A stretch of DNA of 64,000 nucleotides from UBA4782 sp034430215 (GCA_034430215.1 DAOUFE010000017.1:1-64000); one strand, 5' to 3'. Positions 1-9,485 are shown, counted from the stretch's first letter. Made by a program: numbers and translations. Notes: generated from the sequence alone by a model not told the origin.

Positions 1-167
1 TGTCTTACTCCGTTTTATAAAATGCTTTCGCAAAAACTATTTTATTGGAGATTCAATGTCGTTCAACCTTCTTTTTTTAAACTGTCAGGTAGCTAGAAAT
101 TTAAATAAGATTTTTATCTTTACATAAGCAAGATTCTTTCTTCCTTTCATAACCAGGTGTGGCGATT

Positions 168-1793
168 ATGAATAGTGCTTTATTTTATTTTGAAAGATTC
201 TCATCTTTCAGGTCTGAAAATAAAAAACCTGATATCGAATGCCGAAATTTGATATTGTTTGGAAGAGTCGATTGTCTTCACCTTCCCGATCGGGATATTT
301 GGAATCCGGGCGTAGATGAGATAAATTTATTCATTGATTCTTTGCAAGAAACAAATGTATCGGATGTTTTGTGGAATTTCGAAGGTCAGTATGTAACATG
401 TATATCATTCTCTAATAATTCCTACATTTTTTGTGATCGCCTGGGAATGGAACCTTATTATTACGAAATAGTAGCTCATAAAGTACTCGTTTATGATCAA
501 ATTTTGGATGGAAGAGCTTTTACATTAAATCAAAAAGCTGCAAGGAACTTTTTGATATTCCGTTATGTTCCCAGCGGACAGACTCTTTTTGAAGGAATCC
601 AGCAGATCATGCCAGGGGAGATTATCCATATTGATCATCAGACTGGTCAGGTAAACCATCTTGTTGTTAATATTTTTCCCCCCGTTGAGCAAAGTCAGAT
701 GGAAATTGCTGATGCAAGAAAACAATTCCATACTTTATTCAGGCAGTCAATTGAAAAGCGAGTTGCACGCCTGTCAGCTACAGAACCCATATTGTTACCT
801 CTTTCAGGAGGATATGATTCCCGATTGATCCTTGCATTTTTATTGGAAATTGTGCCCGCCAATAGGATCATTGCCTATACTTTTGGTCAAAAGGGTACTT
901 ATGATTTTAAAATTGGTAAAAAGATAGCAAAAATATTTGGTATAAGGCATTTTGAATTTCCATTAGGTATCGATGATTATTCACATGGGGATCTGAAAAA
1001 TGCCTGCATAGATTGCAATGGTCAAATTGCATATACATTGGAAGCCCCTGTGCGCGTTTTCGATAATATCCTTCAGCACGGCAATGTAATTCTTTCGGGA
1101 AATCTGGGAAATGAAGTTATGGGAGATCGCTCACACCCCGTAGAAAATGCAACGCTTACTAACCGCGAAGATATTTTCCTACTCGAAAGCATATGCAAAG
1201 ATCGTAAGATCATTGACAAAGTCCTGGATAAGCAGATTATTAATGATAGCTTTTACTTCCATAATGATGAAAAATCAACATTAACCCTTACAGATAGATG
1301 GATCTACGTAAATCCAAACACAAAGTATACAAATTATTGTGTATACAAAAAACGTTCTCACATCGACTATATTTCTCCTTTCGCTGATTTTCAGGTTTTT
1401 AATTTTATGTATTCATTACCTGCAAAATGGCGGGATTATTGCGTATTTTATTTTGATTTTTTCCAGAACTGGTATCCGGAATTTGCCAATTTGCCAACAA
1501 CAGAATATCGAGGTGTTGCGTTTACTTCTAGTAATCTTCTAAAAAAAGTAGCCTACCATACAGACCATTTCATTATGGCACTGACTGGCAAATACTTGCG
1601 AGCCAATAAAATTGATTTTGCCAGATACGCAAAAGATTTATTAAACTTTCCCGCCATGCAAAAATTTGCTTTGCAATGGTTGGAAGAATCTCTAGTTGAC
1701 CAACTCTTTTCGGGCAACCAGAATTATCAAATGCTTTATTCATTACAAAGCTTACAATTTTTATGTGATAATTTTGAAATAAAACTGGCTTGA
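168..1793 (+). CDS. Asparagine-synthetase-like protein, first tandem copy
   Basis: The C-terminal half is an asparagine-synthase (PP-loop ATPase) domain; SGGYDSR at about residues 214-220 is the ATP-pyrophosphatase loop that adenylates a carboxylate. The N-terminal half resembles a class II glutamine amidotransferase domain (FCDRLGMEPYYYE is like the DRLG..P.YY stretch of AsnB). It lacks the Cys directly after the initiator Met that AsnB uses to hydrolyse glutamine, so ammonia or another amine may be the nucleophile. A GTG nine bases upstream (159) is in frame, but the ATG aligns with the start of the downstream paralogue and is preferred. At 541 residues it has AsnB length. Relatives include asparagine synthetases, beta-lactam synthetases and lasso-peptide cyclases; the substrate cannot be read from the sequence. 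It is followed by 254 bp and then a close paralogue on the same strand. Confidence 0.8.
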   Translation: MNSALFYFERFSSFRSENKKPDIECRNLILFGRVDCLHLPDRDIWNPGVDEINLFIDSLQETNVSDVLWNFEGQYVTCISFSNNSYIFCDRLGMEPYYYEIVAHKVLVYDQILDGRAFTLNQKAARNFLIFRYVPSGQTLFEGIQQIMPGEIIHIDHQTGQVNHLVVNIFPPVEQSQMEIADARKQFHTLFRQSIEKRVARLSATEPILLPLSGGYDSRLILAFLLEIVPANRIIAYTFGQKGTYDFKIGKKIAKIFGIRHFEFPLGIDDYSHGDLKNACIDCNGQIAYTLEAPVRVFDNILQHGNVILSGNLGNEVMGDRSHPVENATLTNREDIFLLESICKDRKIIDKVLDKQIINDSFYFHNDEKSTLTLTDRWIYVNPNTKYTNYCVYKKRSHIDYISPFADFQVFNFMYSLPAKWRDYCVFYFDFFQNWYPEFANLPTTEYRGVAFTSSNLLKKVAYHTDHFIMALTGKYLRANKIDFARYAKDLLNFPAMQKFALQWLEESLVDQLFSGNQNYQMLYSLQSLQFLCDNFEIKLA

Positions 1794-2047
1794 TTTTTTA
1801 TTTAATTGGTTTCAAAATTTTAATACTGGTATAAGGAACATAATTTTCATTTTGAAGATTAATAATTCAAATTAGAAGAACTCTTTACCGAGAGCCATAA
1901 ACATTATTCCCCTTCAACATCAAAATTCCATCATAAGCCACCCTTCCTAGCTCTTCCATAATAGTCAGATGGATTATCTGACGGTATCGACTTTTACTTT
2001 GCTAAATTCAGCCTTTTGTTTCTATTCTTTCTTGAAGGATGTGATTT
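1794..2047. other. AT-rich spacer between the paralogues, with a small hairpin
   Basis: No ORF or RNA gene is recognisable. An inverted repeat (GTCAGAT, 5-base loop, ATCTGAC) lies at 1964-1982. It has no T-tract, so it is not a good terminator. It could be an operator or chance. A weak GAAGGATGTG ribosome-binding region precedes the second copy. Confidence 0.35.
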
Positions 2048-3679
2048 ATGAAACCACTATTCTTTTTCAGCAATGAATTATCTGAAATCATTTTTAACGA
2101 AAAACCCGACATTACTACCAAAAAATTAAATATTTTTGGAAAAATTGACTGCCTGCATCTTCCAGGAAATGAGATTTGGAATCCTGGCATTACTGAGATA
2201 GACCAATACCTGGACACTATAAAGGAAAATGAAATAGGAAACATATTGATGGATCTGGAGGGACATTACCTGGCTTGTTTACAGGAGAATGAAAAAATCT
2301 ATATTTTTTGCGATCGTCTGGTTTTACAACCATATTATTATGAAGTCATACCAAAAGGGGTAAACTTCTATGAGCATATTTTGGATAAAGATCAGACCTT
2401 TCGTCTTAATATTCCATCAGCGAAAAATTTCTTAATCTTTCGTTATGTGCCAAGCGGACAAACCCTTTTCGAGGGTTTTCGTCAATTCATGCCAGGCGAA
2501 TTCCTTTGTATCAATCAAAGAACCGGGAAAATTGATCGAACCTTTTCAAACACATTTCCCCCAATAATTCTGGATAAAATGGATCTGCCTGAAGCTAGAA
2601 GGCAATTCCATTCATTATTTAGTCAGGCAGTTGAAAAACGACTTTCAGCTTGTCCTGACACAGAACCCATATTACTACCTCTTTCGGGTGGATTTGATTC
2701 GCGCCTGATCCTGGCATTTCTGTTGGAAATGATCCCAGCCAGTCGTATTATTGCCTATACTTATGGTGAACCCGGAACATACGATTATGAAATCGCAAAA
2801 AGGATCGTGAAGATATTTGGTATAAGCCATCTTCAATATCCCCTCAATTTAGATTATTTCACCATACCCGAACTGACTCAAAACTGCCTGGATGCAGATG
2901 GACAGATCAACTTTGTACTGGAAGCACCCATAAGAGTTTATGATGAGGTTCTCCAGCATGGTACTTTGACATTATCAGGAAATCTTGGAAATCGAGTAAT
3001 GGGCGATAGAATTCACCCAGAAAAAAACGCCACTTTAACAGATAAGCACGATATATTCTATCTGGAAAATACCTGCAAAGATCCTCATGTGATCAATATG
3101 GTTAAAAACACCGATCTCATTGAAGATAGTTTTTATTTTCCGATCCATGAACCTTCACATTTAACCCTTGCTGAACGCTGGAACTACATTAACCCCATTA
3201 CTAAATATGTCAACTATTGCGTCTATAAACGCAGAGTACAAACCCAATATATCAGTCCATTCGCAGATTTTCATCTTTTTAATTTTATGAATGCATTACC
3301 GCGTGAATGGCGTGACGATGCTTACTTCTATCGCGATTTCTTTATTCACTGGTATCCCAAATATGCTGCCATACCAAATTCTGATTTTCGTGGCGCTCCA
3401 TTAAATGCCGGTCCTTTTCAAAGACAAATTGCGTACCATTGGGATCACGTTCGGATGGTACTCACAGGCAGATATTTCCGGGCAAATAAAATTGATTTCA
3501 AACGGTATCGCAATCATTTTTTAGATTTGAATGAATTGCATAAATTTGCTACAAAATGGCTTGAACCAGAAATGGTAGAAAAGATCATCTCAAAAGAGCA
3601 GAAGCTTCCAGTCTTGTACTCTATGCGGGCTTTGCAAGTCTTATGTGAAAATTTTAATATCACCTATAACCACCAGTAG
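2048..3679 (+). CDS. Asparagine-synthetase-like protein, second tandem copy
   Basis: This is a close paralogue of the preceding gene along its whole length. Shared blocks include DCLHLP, IWNPG, FLIFRYVPSGQTLFEG, the PP-loop SGGFDSR at about 214-220, NLG..VMGDR and RANKIDF near the C-terminus. Length is almost the same (543 residues). It also begins Met-Lys rather than Met-Cys, so the glutaminase nucleophile is missing here too. The ATP-pyrophosphatase domain looks intact, so a ligase/amidase-forming reaction using free ammonia or an amine donor is plausible. Divergence is spread along the protein, which suggests an old duplication with both copies kept. The next gene starts 21 bases later, but it carries its own -10-like box. 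Confidence 0.8.
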   Translation: MKPLFFFSNELSEIIFNEKPDITTKKLNIFGKIDCLHLPGNEIWNPGITEIDQYLDTIKENEIGNILMDLEGHYLACLQENEKIYIFCDRLVLQPYYYEVIPKGVNFYEHILDKDQTFRLNIPSAKNFLIFRYVPSGQTLFEGFRQFMPGEFLCINQRTGKIDRTFSNTFPPIILDKMDLPEARRQFHSLFSQAVEKRLSACPDTEPILLPLSGGFDSRLILAFLLEMIPASRIIAYTYGEPGTYDYEIAKRIVKIFGISHLQYPLNLDYFTIPELTQNCLDADGQINFVLEAPIRVYDEVLQHGTLTLSGNLGNRVMGDRIHPEKNATLTDKHDIFYLENTCKDPHVINMVKNTDLIEDSFYFPIHEPSHLTLAERWNYINPITKYVNYCVYKRRVQTQYISPFADFHLFNFMNALPREWRDDAYFYRDFFIHWYPKYAAIPNSDFRGAPLNAGPFQRQIAYHWDHVRMVLTGRYFRANKIDFKRYRNHFLDLNELHKFATKWLEPEMVEKIISKEQKLPVLYSMRALQVLCENFNITYNHQ

Positions 3680-3700
3680 AGTCAAGTTACAATCGTAAAT

Positions 3701-4705
3701 ATGAACACTAATAGCCCATTTCTAAAGGGGTATTCTGCAACTGCCATTGCTCATCCAAATATTGCATTTATAAAATATTGGGGAAATAGGGATGAATCTT
3801 TCAACCTGCCATCAAATAGTTCCATTTCCATGAACCTTGGAGATTTAGAAGCACGAACAACGGTAACATTCTCTTCAGATCTTCCAGAAGATATACTTGT
3901 TATAAACCATCTCATAGCTGGTCAGAGTGCCCATCAGCGAATGTCAGCAATTCTGGAAATTGTCAGACAGAAGGCAAGAATATCTCTTCACGCCAAAGTA
4001 GAAAGCGTAATAAATTTCCCTATGGGAACAGGAATTGCTTCATCAGCCGCGGGTTTTGCAGCCCTTGCAAAAGCAGCTGTTCATGCAGCAGGTTTGGAAT
4101 TAAACGAAACAGAAATTTCGCGCTTAGCTAGACTGGGATCAGGTTCAGCCTGCAGATCAGTGCCTGGAGGTTTCGTGGAATGGCATATGGGTGAATCTGA
4201 TGAGACTTCCTATGCAACTTCAATATTCTCTGCTGAACATTGGGATCTTTGTGATGTGATAATTGTGTTACAAAAAACGCCCAAAAAGGTAGGTTCAAAA
4301 GCTGGTCACATCTTGGCAAATACTTCTCCTTTGCAGGCAACTCGTGTTCAAGACTCACCCAGGCGTTTAGAGCTATGCAGGAAAGCAATCAGAGAGCGGG
4401 ATTTTTCTTCTCTGGCAAATATCATCGAACTCGATAGCAATATGATGCATGCGGTTACAATGACGTCTACTCCTTCCTTAATTTATTGGGATGCTGGCTC
4501 TCTGATATTAATGCGTACAGTACCGAAATGGCGTAAAGAAGGTCTTCATGTAGCATATACGATAGATGCCGGACCAAATGTTCACTTGATCTGCCAACGC
4601 GATGATGTTGCTGAGATCAAAGAACGTGCAACATCCCTGGTTTCACCACAAGAGATCCTTCTTTCCGCAGTCGGTGGTCCAGCATATATTGTTAGAACCA
4701 TATAA
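3701..4705 (+). CDS. mvaD: Diphosphomevalonate (or phosphomevalonate) decarboxylase
   Basis: This is a GHMP-kinase-superfamily decarboxylase of the mevalonate isoprenoid pathway, making isopentenyl diphosphate or isopentenyl phosphate with use of ATP. Diagnostic blocks are HPNIAFIKYWGNRD at about 17-30, PSNSSISMNL, the phosphate-binding GIASSAAGFAAL near 110-120, SGSACRSVPGG near 147-157, and IDAGPNVH near 288-295 with the catalytic Asp. Length (334) fits the family. Most bacteria use the MEP pathway; a mevalonate route is known in Chloroflexi. A Roseiflexus homologue was reported to act on phosphomevalonate, so the exact substrate here is open. There is no Shine-Dalgarno sequence; TACAAT at 3688-3693 ends 7 bases before the ATG, which suits a leaderless start. 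Confidence 0.88.
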   Translation: MNTNSPFLKGYSATAIAHPNIAFIKYWGNRDESFNLPSNSSISMNLGDLEARTTVTFSSDLPEDILVINHLIAGQSAHQRMSAILEIVRQKARISLHAKVESVINFPMGTGIASSAAGFAALAKAAVHAAGLELNETEISRLARLGSGSACRSVPGGFVEWHMGESDETSYATSIFSAEHWDLCDVIIVLQKTPKKVGSKAGHILANTSPLQATRVQDSPRRLELCRKAIRERDFSSLANIIELDSNMMHAVTMTSTPSLIYWDAGSLILMRTVPKWRKEGLHVAYTIDAGPNVHLICQRDDVAEIKERATSLVSPQEILLSAVGGPAYIVRTI

Positions 4706-4794
4706 GTTTCACTCGAATTTCACCATGCTTATGGATATAATTAGACTGCGGCTGGCAATTCGCCAGGCAGTAAAAGTCAGAACAGGGAACCATC

Positions 4795-5886
4795 ATGAGT
4801 GATGCATTGGTCGTGGTATTGCGAATTGTAGAATTTATCATCCTATTTGGGTTTTTACTTTTCACCCATGAACTGGGGCATTTTATAATTGCTCGTTTAT
4901 CAAAGATCGAGGTGGAGGAATTTGGCTTCGGCTTCCCTCCAAAGATTTGTCGTTTATTCCGGTTATGGGGTACAGATTTTACTTTGAATGCAATTCCCTT
5001 TGGTGGATTTGTTCGTCCAAAAGGTGAAATGGATCCCAATATTCCTGGTGGTATGGGTGCTGCCAAACCCATTGCTCGTTTGGGTGTACTCCTGGGTGGT
5101 CCGTTAATGAATATTTTGACGGGCGTAATTATTTTTAGCATCATTTTTTCCCAGATTGGAGTATCCAACCAAAAAATTGTTCAGATCATGGGTGTCACTG
5201 AAAATTCTCCCGCTTTAATTGCTGGGCTTCAGGTTGGCGATATTGTAGAAAGCATTAATGGCGAACCTATCAATAATATGAGCAAGCTTTCCAGCATGGT
5301 ATACGCTAATCTGGGTAAAGAAATGCAGATAGTAGTCTTACGCAATAGTGAAGAGGTCACACTTAAGGTTACCCCTCGTGCAGAACCTCCCGAAGGTGAA
5401 GGTCCATTAGGTATCACCATGGGAAATCCAGTAAAAGATGTTAACTGGATAGAAGCTGTCCCTTATGGGTTTGTCATGGCATATGACCAGGCAAAAGCTC
5501 TTCTTGAATTGCCCGGTCAATTAATAGCAGGTTCAATATCACCTGAACAAGCACGACTCGTCGGACCTGTAGGGATGTTCAACATCTTTTCTCAGACCCG
5601 TGACCTTGACCAGGAGGAACAAGCAGCAGGCTCCGACCAGCCAGCAGGCTTGAATTCCTTGTATTTACTGGCCGTTTTAGCAGTAGCTCTAGGGCTTACG
5701 AATTTACTGCCAATTCCAGCATTGGATGGTGGAAGGATCTTATTCTTGTTGCCAGAATTATTCTTCAAGAAACGTATCCCTCCAAAATATGAAAACCTGG
5801 TAAATCTCATTGGTTTTTCCTTATTGATTGTCTTAATGGTTTACATAACCGCCCAGGATATCTTTAACCCTGTTGCTTTACCTTAA
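4795..5886 (+). CDS. rseP: Site-2 protease (RIP zinc metalloprotease, RseP family)
   Basis: This is a membrane-embedded zinc protease that cuts transmembrane segments of regulatory proteins such as anti-sigma factors. The first transmembrane helix carries HELGH at about residues 24-28 (two zinc-binding His and the catalytic Glu). A single PDZ domain lies at about 120-200 (AGLQVGDIVESINGEPI). The third zinc ligand sits in PIPALDGGRILF near residue 310, the usual LDGG motif. Length (363) is typical for single-PDZ family members. A short 24-bp ORF overlap downstream exists only if the upstream TTG of the HEAT gene is used. Together with the next two genes it looks like one transcription unit. 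Confidence 0.93.
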   Translation: MSDALVVVLRIVEFIILFGFLLFTHELGHFIIARLSKIEVEEFGFGFPPKICRLFRLWGTDFTLNAIPFGGFVRPKGEMDPNIPGGMGAAKPIARLGVLLGGPLMNILTGVIIFSIIFSQIGVSNQKIVQIMGVTENSPALIAGLQVGDIVESINGEPINNMSKLSSMVYANLGKEMQIVVLRNSEEVTLKVTPRAEPPEGEGPLGITMGNPVKDVNWIEAVPYGFVMAYDQAKALLELPGQLIAGSISPEQARLVGPVGMFNIFSQTRDLDQEEQAAGSDQPAGLNSLYLLAVLAVALGLTNLLPIPALDGGRILFLLPELFFKKRIPPKYENLVNLIGFSLLIVLMVYITAQDIFNPVALP

Positions 5887-5896
5887 GAGGACGACC

Positions 5897-6958
5897 TTGA
5901 AAACAAAATCTCCTGTTCCCTTTTCTGAGATAATCAAAGCGTTATTGGATAATTCGAAATCCTTTCCTCCACAATACCTCCATCGATTCGCTGATTTGAA
6001 TGAGGAAAATTGCCAATCGCTGAATGAGATATGGCTACAGATTGCAGAACAGCGGCGGATCAATTTATTAGAAGACCTCGAAGATCTACTTGAATCAGAC
6101 ACGACAGTATTATTTGATGAAATTGCGCAGATGGCTTTGAAAGATACAAATCCACAGGTACGTGCATCTGCAGTACGACTTCTTGCTGAATATACTAGAG
6201 AAAGCCGGGCACGCATTTTTATCAAATTTGCAGAAAGTGATCCTGATGAATTTGTCCGGGCTGCTGCCACTTCTGCTTTGGGACAATATGTTTATGAGGG
6301 TGAAATGGAAGAAATACAGGAGGAAACGAAAGAGAAAGTTGAAAGTTTTCTTTTAAAGAAGCTGGCTGGATCTGATACCACCCTGGTACGCCGTCGAGCC
6401 CTCGAAGCCATCAGTTTTTCCAGCAGGGATGAAGTACCTTCATTGATCGAAAAAGCATACCATTCTAAAGATACTGCCTGGTTGACCAGCGCATTATTTG
6501 CCATGGGCAGGTCAATGGATAATGCACGTTGGGAGAAACCTGTACTCGATAACATTAGTTCACCAGACACAGAAGTAAGTTTTGAAGCAATCCGTGCCGC
6601 CGGTGAAATGGCATTACAACCTGCCCGCCCCCTTTTGATGGAGATGCTCAAGAATTATGAAGAACTGGATGATGACGTACGAGGAGCTGTAATATGGTCG
6701 TTATCACAGATTGGTGGAGAAGGTGTTCGCGTTAAGTTGGAAGAACTGGCAGATGAACTGGATGATGATGAGGAAATTGACATTATCGAAGAAGCTCTCG
6801 AAAATCTTGAATTTAATGAGGATTTCTCATTGGCTGGCATGTTTGATATTGATATGCTGAAAGGTACTGACCTGGATACGATCATCGATCTTGAGCATGA
6901 CGAATTGGATGATGAGGACTTTGATAAATCCTCCTGGGATGAAGAAGAGAAAGGATAG
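5897..6958 (+). CDS. HEAT-repeat protein with acidic C-terminus
   Basis: This soluble protein of helical repeats probably acts as a protein-binding scaffold; no catalytic motif is visible. Repeats of the type DTNPQVRASAVRLLAEY and SDPDEFVRAAATSALGQY run through residues about 80-290, with a last repeat DDDVRGAVIWSLSQIGGEGV. The C-terminal 75 residues are strongly acidic (runs of D and E). I chose the TTG at 5897 because AAGAGG lies 6 bases upstream. An earlier in-frame TTG at 5873 would overlap rseP and has no ribosome-binding site. The gene starts 10 bases after the rseP stop and ends at the acylphosphatase start, so translation is probably coupled. HEAT proteins of this kind are common in Chloroflexi and Cyanobacteria; the partner is unknown. 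Confidence 0.8.
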   Translation: MKTKSPVPFSEIIKALLDNSKSFPPQYLHRFADLNEENCQSLNEIWLQIAEQRRINLLEDLEDLLESDTTVLFDEIAQMALKDTNPQVRASAVRLLAEYTRESRARIFIKFAESDPDEFVRAAATSALGQYVYEGEMEEIQEETKEKVESFLLKKLAGSDTTLVRRRALEAISFSSRDEVPSLIEKAYHSKDTAWLTSALFAMGRSMDNARWEKPVLDNISSPDTEVSFEAIRAAGEMALQPARPLLMEMLKNYEELDDDVRGAVIWSLSQIGGEGVRVKLEELADELDDDEEIDIIEEALENLEFNEDFSLAGMFDIDMLKGTDLDTIIDLEHDELDDEDFDKSSWDEEEKG

Positions 6959-6963
6959 TGTAT

Positions 6964-7254
6964 ATGGATGATCCTCAAACTTTCCAACAGCTCCATGCAA
7001 TGGTGGAGGGTCATGTACAGGGTGTTGGTTATCGCTTCTTTGTTGTCCAACAGGCGCAGATCCTTGGTTTACTGGGCTGGGTTCGTAATACCTGGGATGG
7101 TAAAGTCGAGGTTAAAGCAGAAGGGAAAAGAGCAGATCTGGAAACCTTGTTACAACAGCTTCATACAGGTCCACGCAGTGCTATAGTTTTTCATATCGAT
7201 GTTGATTGGCAGCCGGCCAGCAATTCTTTTAAAACTTTTTCAATTGTTTATTAA
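6964..7254 (+). CDS. acyP: Acylphosphatase
   Basis: This small enzyme hydrolyses acyl phosphates such as acetyl phosphate or carbamoyl phosphate. The signature VEGHVQGVGYRFF (with the catalytic Arg) is followed by GWVRNTWDGKVEV, which holds the catalytic Asn, and by the family-typical C-terminal FSIVY. Length (96) is normal. The ATG at 6964 is preceded by AAAGGA at 8-base spacing. The GTG at 6958 overlaps the upstream stop codon and has poor spacing. The stop codon overlaps the stop codon of convergent uvrB by 4 bases, so no terminator fits between them. Confidence 0.93.
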   Translation: MDDPQTFQQLHAMVEGHVQGVGYRFFVVQQAQILGLLGWVRNTWDGKVEVKAEGKRADLETLLQQLHTGPRSAIVFHIDVDWQPASNSFKTFSIVY

Positions 7255-9296
7255 TCTAATTCTCCCGCTAGAAGTTTTGCTTTTTGCCAGGGTGGAATAT
7301 TGGATTCTTCTGCAAGTATCGCCCTCAACTCATAGATCTGATCACGAATAGTCGCTGCCTGTTCGAATTGTAACTCTTTTGCAGCAGCTTTCATCTGCTG
7401 TTCAAGTTCATTTATCACCCGTTTGATTTCTTTTACATTCATTCCAGCAGTAGTGCGGTCTGTCTTATAATCACCCCTGCCTTCCTCTACAGCAGATGAA
7501 GTGGTCAACCGTGATGTAATGTCATATACCATTTTTACGATACTGATCGGTTCGATGCCATGGCTCTTGTTATAAGCTATTTGCTTTGCTCTTCTGCGAT
7601 TGGTTTCTTCAATCGCTTGTTTCATAGCATCCGTCTCTTTATCTGCATACATGAGCACTTTACCGTGAACATGCCTGGCTGCACGACCGATCGTCTGGAT
7701 CAACGCAGTACCTGACCGCAAGAAGCCTTCTTTATCCGCATCAAGGATGGCAACAAGAGAAACCTCCGGAAGGTCCAACCCCTCGCGAAGTAAGTTGATA
7801 CCTACCAACACATCATAAACCCCCAGCCGTAGATCACGCAGGATTCCAACACGTTCCAGTGTTTCTACCTCGGAATGTAAATAATGAACCTTTATTTCCA
7901 TTTCTTTCAAATAATCCGCCAGATCTTCAGCCATGCGTTTGGTAAGAGTAGTTACCAGCACCCTTTCCCCTTGAGCAACACGTTTCTTGATCTCGGTCAG
8001 TAGATCATCCACCTGTCCTTTAGAGGGTCGTACTTCTATCTCCGGATCAATCAGGCCTGTTGGTCGAATGATCTGGTCAATCACCTGATCAGCACGCTCC
8101 ATTTCATAAGGTCCTGGTGTCGCAGATGTATAAATAGTTTGCCCCATATGCGATTCGAACTCTTTAAAAGTGAGTGGGCGGTTATCCAATGCACTGGGTA
8201 ATCTGAAACCATAATCTACCAACACCTGTTTCCGACTACGATCGCCATTGAACATGCCACGAATTTGAGGGACAGACATATGGGACTCATCGATGACTAA
8301 AAGATAATCACTTGGAAGGTAATCAATTAATGTCCATGGTGGTGTGCCCACATTACGCTGGTCAAAATGCCTGGAATAATTCTCAATCCCTGAACAATAT
8401 CCAACTTCTCGCAGCATTTCCAGATCAAATTGAGTTCGTTGTTCGATCCGTTGGGCTTCCAAAAGCATGTTACGTTCCTTAAAGTACTTCAGCCGCTCTT
8501 CCAATTCCTGTTCAATGTCTGCTATTGCTTTTCGGGTACGTTCTTCATGTGTTACATAATGTTTCGCAGGGTATATATCCAGAGTTTGAGGTTCACCCAA
8601 TACCTCCCCAGTTACCGGATTGAATGCCAGGATACGTTCGACTTCATCTCCAAAGAATGAGATTTTGTATACCTTCTTGTCCTCGTATGCTGGAACAATT
8701 TCCAGCACGTCTCCACGGACGCGAAATATACCGGGTTTCAGTTCCATATCATTACGCTGGTATTGGCTTTCCACCAACTGTCTGACGAGCGCATTCCTTC
8801 GGAAAATTTCACCCACTTTCAGGTTGATGACCACTTTGTTGTATTCTGAAGGATCACCCAATCCGTAGATACACGATACCGAAGCGACAATGATGACATC
8901 GCGCCGGGACATTAAGGAGGTAGTGGCTGCCAAACGAAGCCGCTCGATCTCTTCGTTAATGTCAGTTTCTTTTTCGATATATAAATCATGCCGTGGAACA
9001 TATGCTTCAGGCTGATAATAGTCATAGTAGGAAACAAAATACTCGACCGCATTTTCAGGAAAGAATTCTTTGAATTCAGCGTAAAGCTGGGCTGCAAGTG
9101 TCTTATTGTGTGCCATGATCAATGCAGGCTTTTGAACCCGCTGAATGAGATTGGCGATGGTGAAGGTCTTGCCAGTGCCTGTTGCACCCAGGAGCACCTG
9201 ATTGCGATACCCCTTTTCTACCCCGGCTACCAGTTTTTCTATTGCTTCCGGCTGATCGCCAGTCGGCTGATATGGAGCATGAAGTTTAAATTCCAT
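7251..9296 (-). CDS. uvrB: Excinuclease ABC subunit B (UvrB)
   Basis: This is the damage-verification helicase of nucleotide excision repair, which receives lesions from UvrA and recruits UvrC. Walker A GATGTGKT lies near residue 40, followed by the beta-hairpin region YYDYYQPEAYVP used to clamp DNA near 90-100. Further on are DEEQ-class helicase motifs (VIDESH), the GREGLDLPEVSLVAILDADKEG block and QTIGRAARH. The C-terminal UVR domain (KELQFEQAATIRDQIYELR) contacts UvrC. Length (681) is standard. It lies 190 bp downstream of mfd on the same strand, so damage recognition by stalled polymerase and excision are encoded together. A GAAC-N4-GTTT site upstream resembles an SOS box of the Gram-positive type, weakly. 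Confidence 0.97.
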   Translation of the reverse strand: MEFKLHAPYQPTGDQPEAIEKLVAGVEKGYRNQVLLGATGTGKTFTIANLIQRVQKPALIMAHNKTLAAQLYAEFKEFFPENAVEYFVSYYDYYQPEAYVPRHDLYIEKETDINEEIERLRLAATTSLMSRRDVIIVASVSCIYGLGDPSEYNKVVINLKVGEIFRRNALVRQLVESQYQRNDMELKPGIFRVRGDVLEIVPAYEDKKVYKISFFGDEVERILAFNPVTGEVLGEPQTLDIYPAKHYVTHEERTRKAIADIEQELEERLKYFKERNMLLEAQRIEQRTQFDLEMLREVGYCSGIENYSRHFDQRNVGTPPWTLIDYLPSDYLLVIDESHMSVPQIRGMFNGDRSRKQVLVDYGFRLPSALDNRPLTFKEFESHMGQTIYTSATPGPYEMERADQVIDQIIRPTGLIDPEIEVRPSKGQVDDLLTEIKKRVAQGERVLVTTLTKRMAEDLADYLKEMEIKVHYLHSEVETLERVGILRDLRLGVYDVLVGINLLREGLDLPEVSLVAILDADKEGFLRSGTALIQTIGRAARHVHGKVLMYADKETDAMKQAIEETNRRRAKQIAYNKSHGIEPISIVKMVYDITSRLTTSSAVEEGRGDYKTDRTTAGMNVKEIKRVINELEQQMKAAAKELQFEQAATIRDQIYELRAILAEESNIPPWQKAKLLAGELD

Positions 9297-9485
9297 TCAA
9301 GTTCCTTTCAGAATTCACTAATTACTTTTATTATGGAAGCACTTTTTAATCAATACGTTTCGCTAGCATCTGAACTCATGTTTTCAAGCACTCTATGCAT
9401 TCCCATTTATATCACACCAGGTAGCGGAATGAGTTTGCTCCTTCATAAAGAGAGCAATTAATACCTACTCTTAGATTACTTTTTA
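9297..9485. promoter_or_regulatory. mfd-uvrB intergenic region with a possible LexA-like half-match
   Basis: This is 189 bp upstream of uvrB. GAAC-TCAT-GTTT at 9372-9383 differs by one base from the GAAC-N4-GTTC core of Gram-positive LexA (DinR) boxes. TTGCTC...GAGCAA near 9438-9461 could form a short stem at the 3' end of the mfd transcript, without a T-run. No clear -35/-10 pair was identified for uvrB. Confidence 0.25.

Noticed and set aside
1..158. End of an upstream gene
   Set aside because: No convincing frame runs in from the left edge; the stretch is AT-rich and holds no recognisable feature.
8988..9461. 157-codon open frame on the plus strand over the uvrB start
   Set aside because: It lies mostly antisense to uvrB, has no ribosome-binding site and no recognisable domain.
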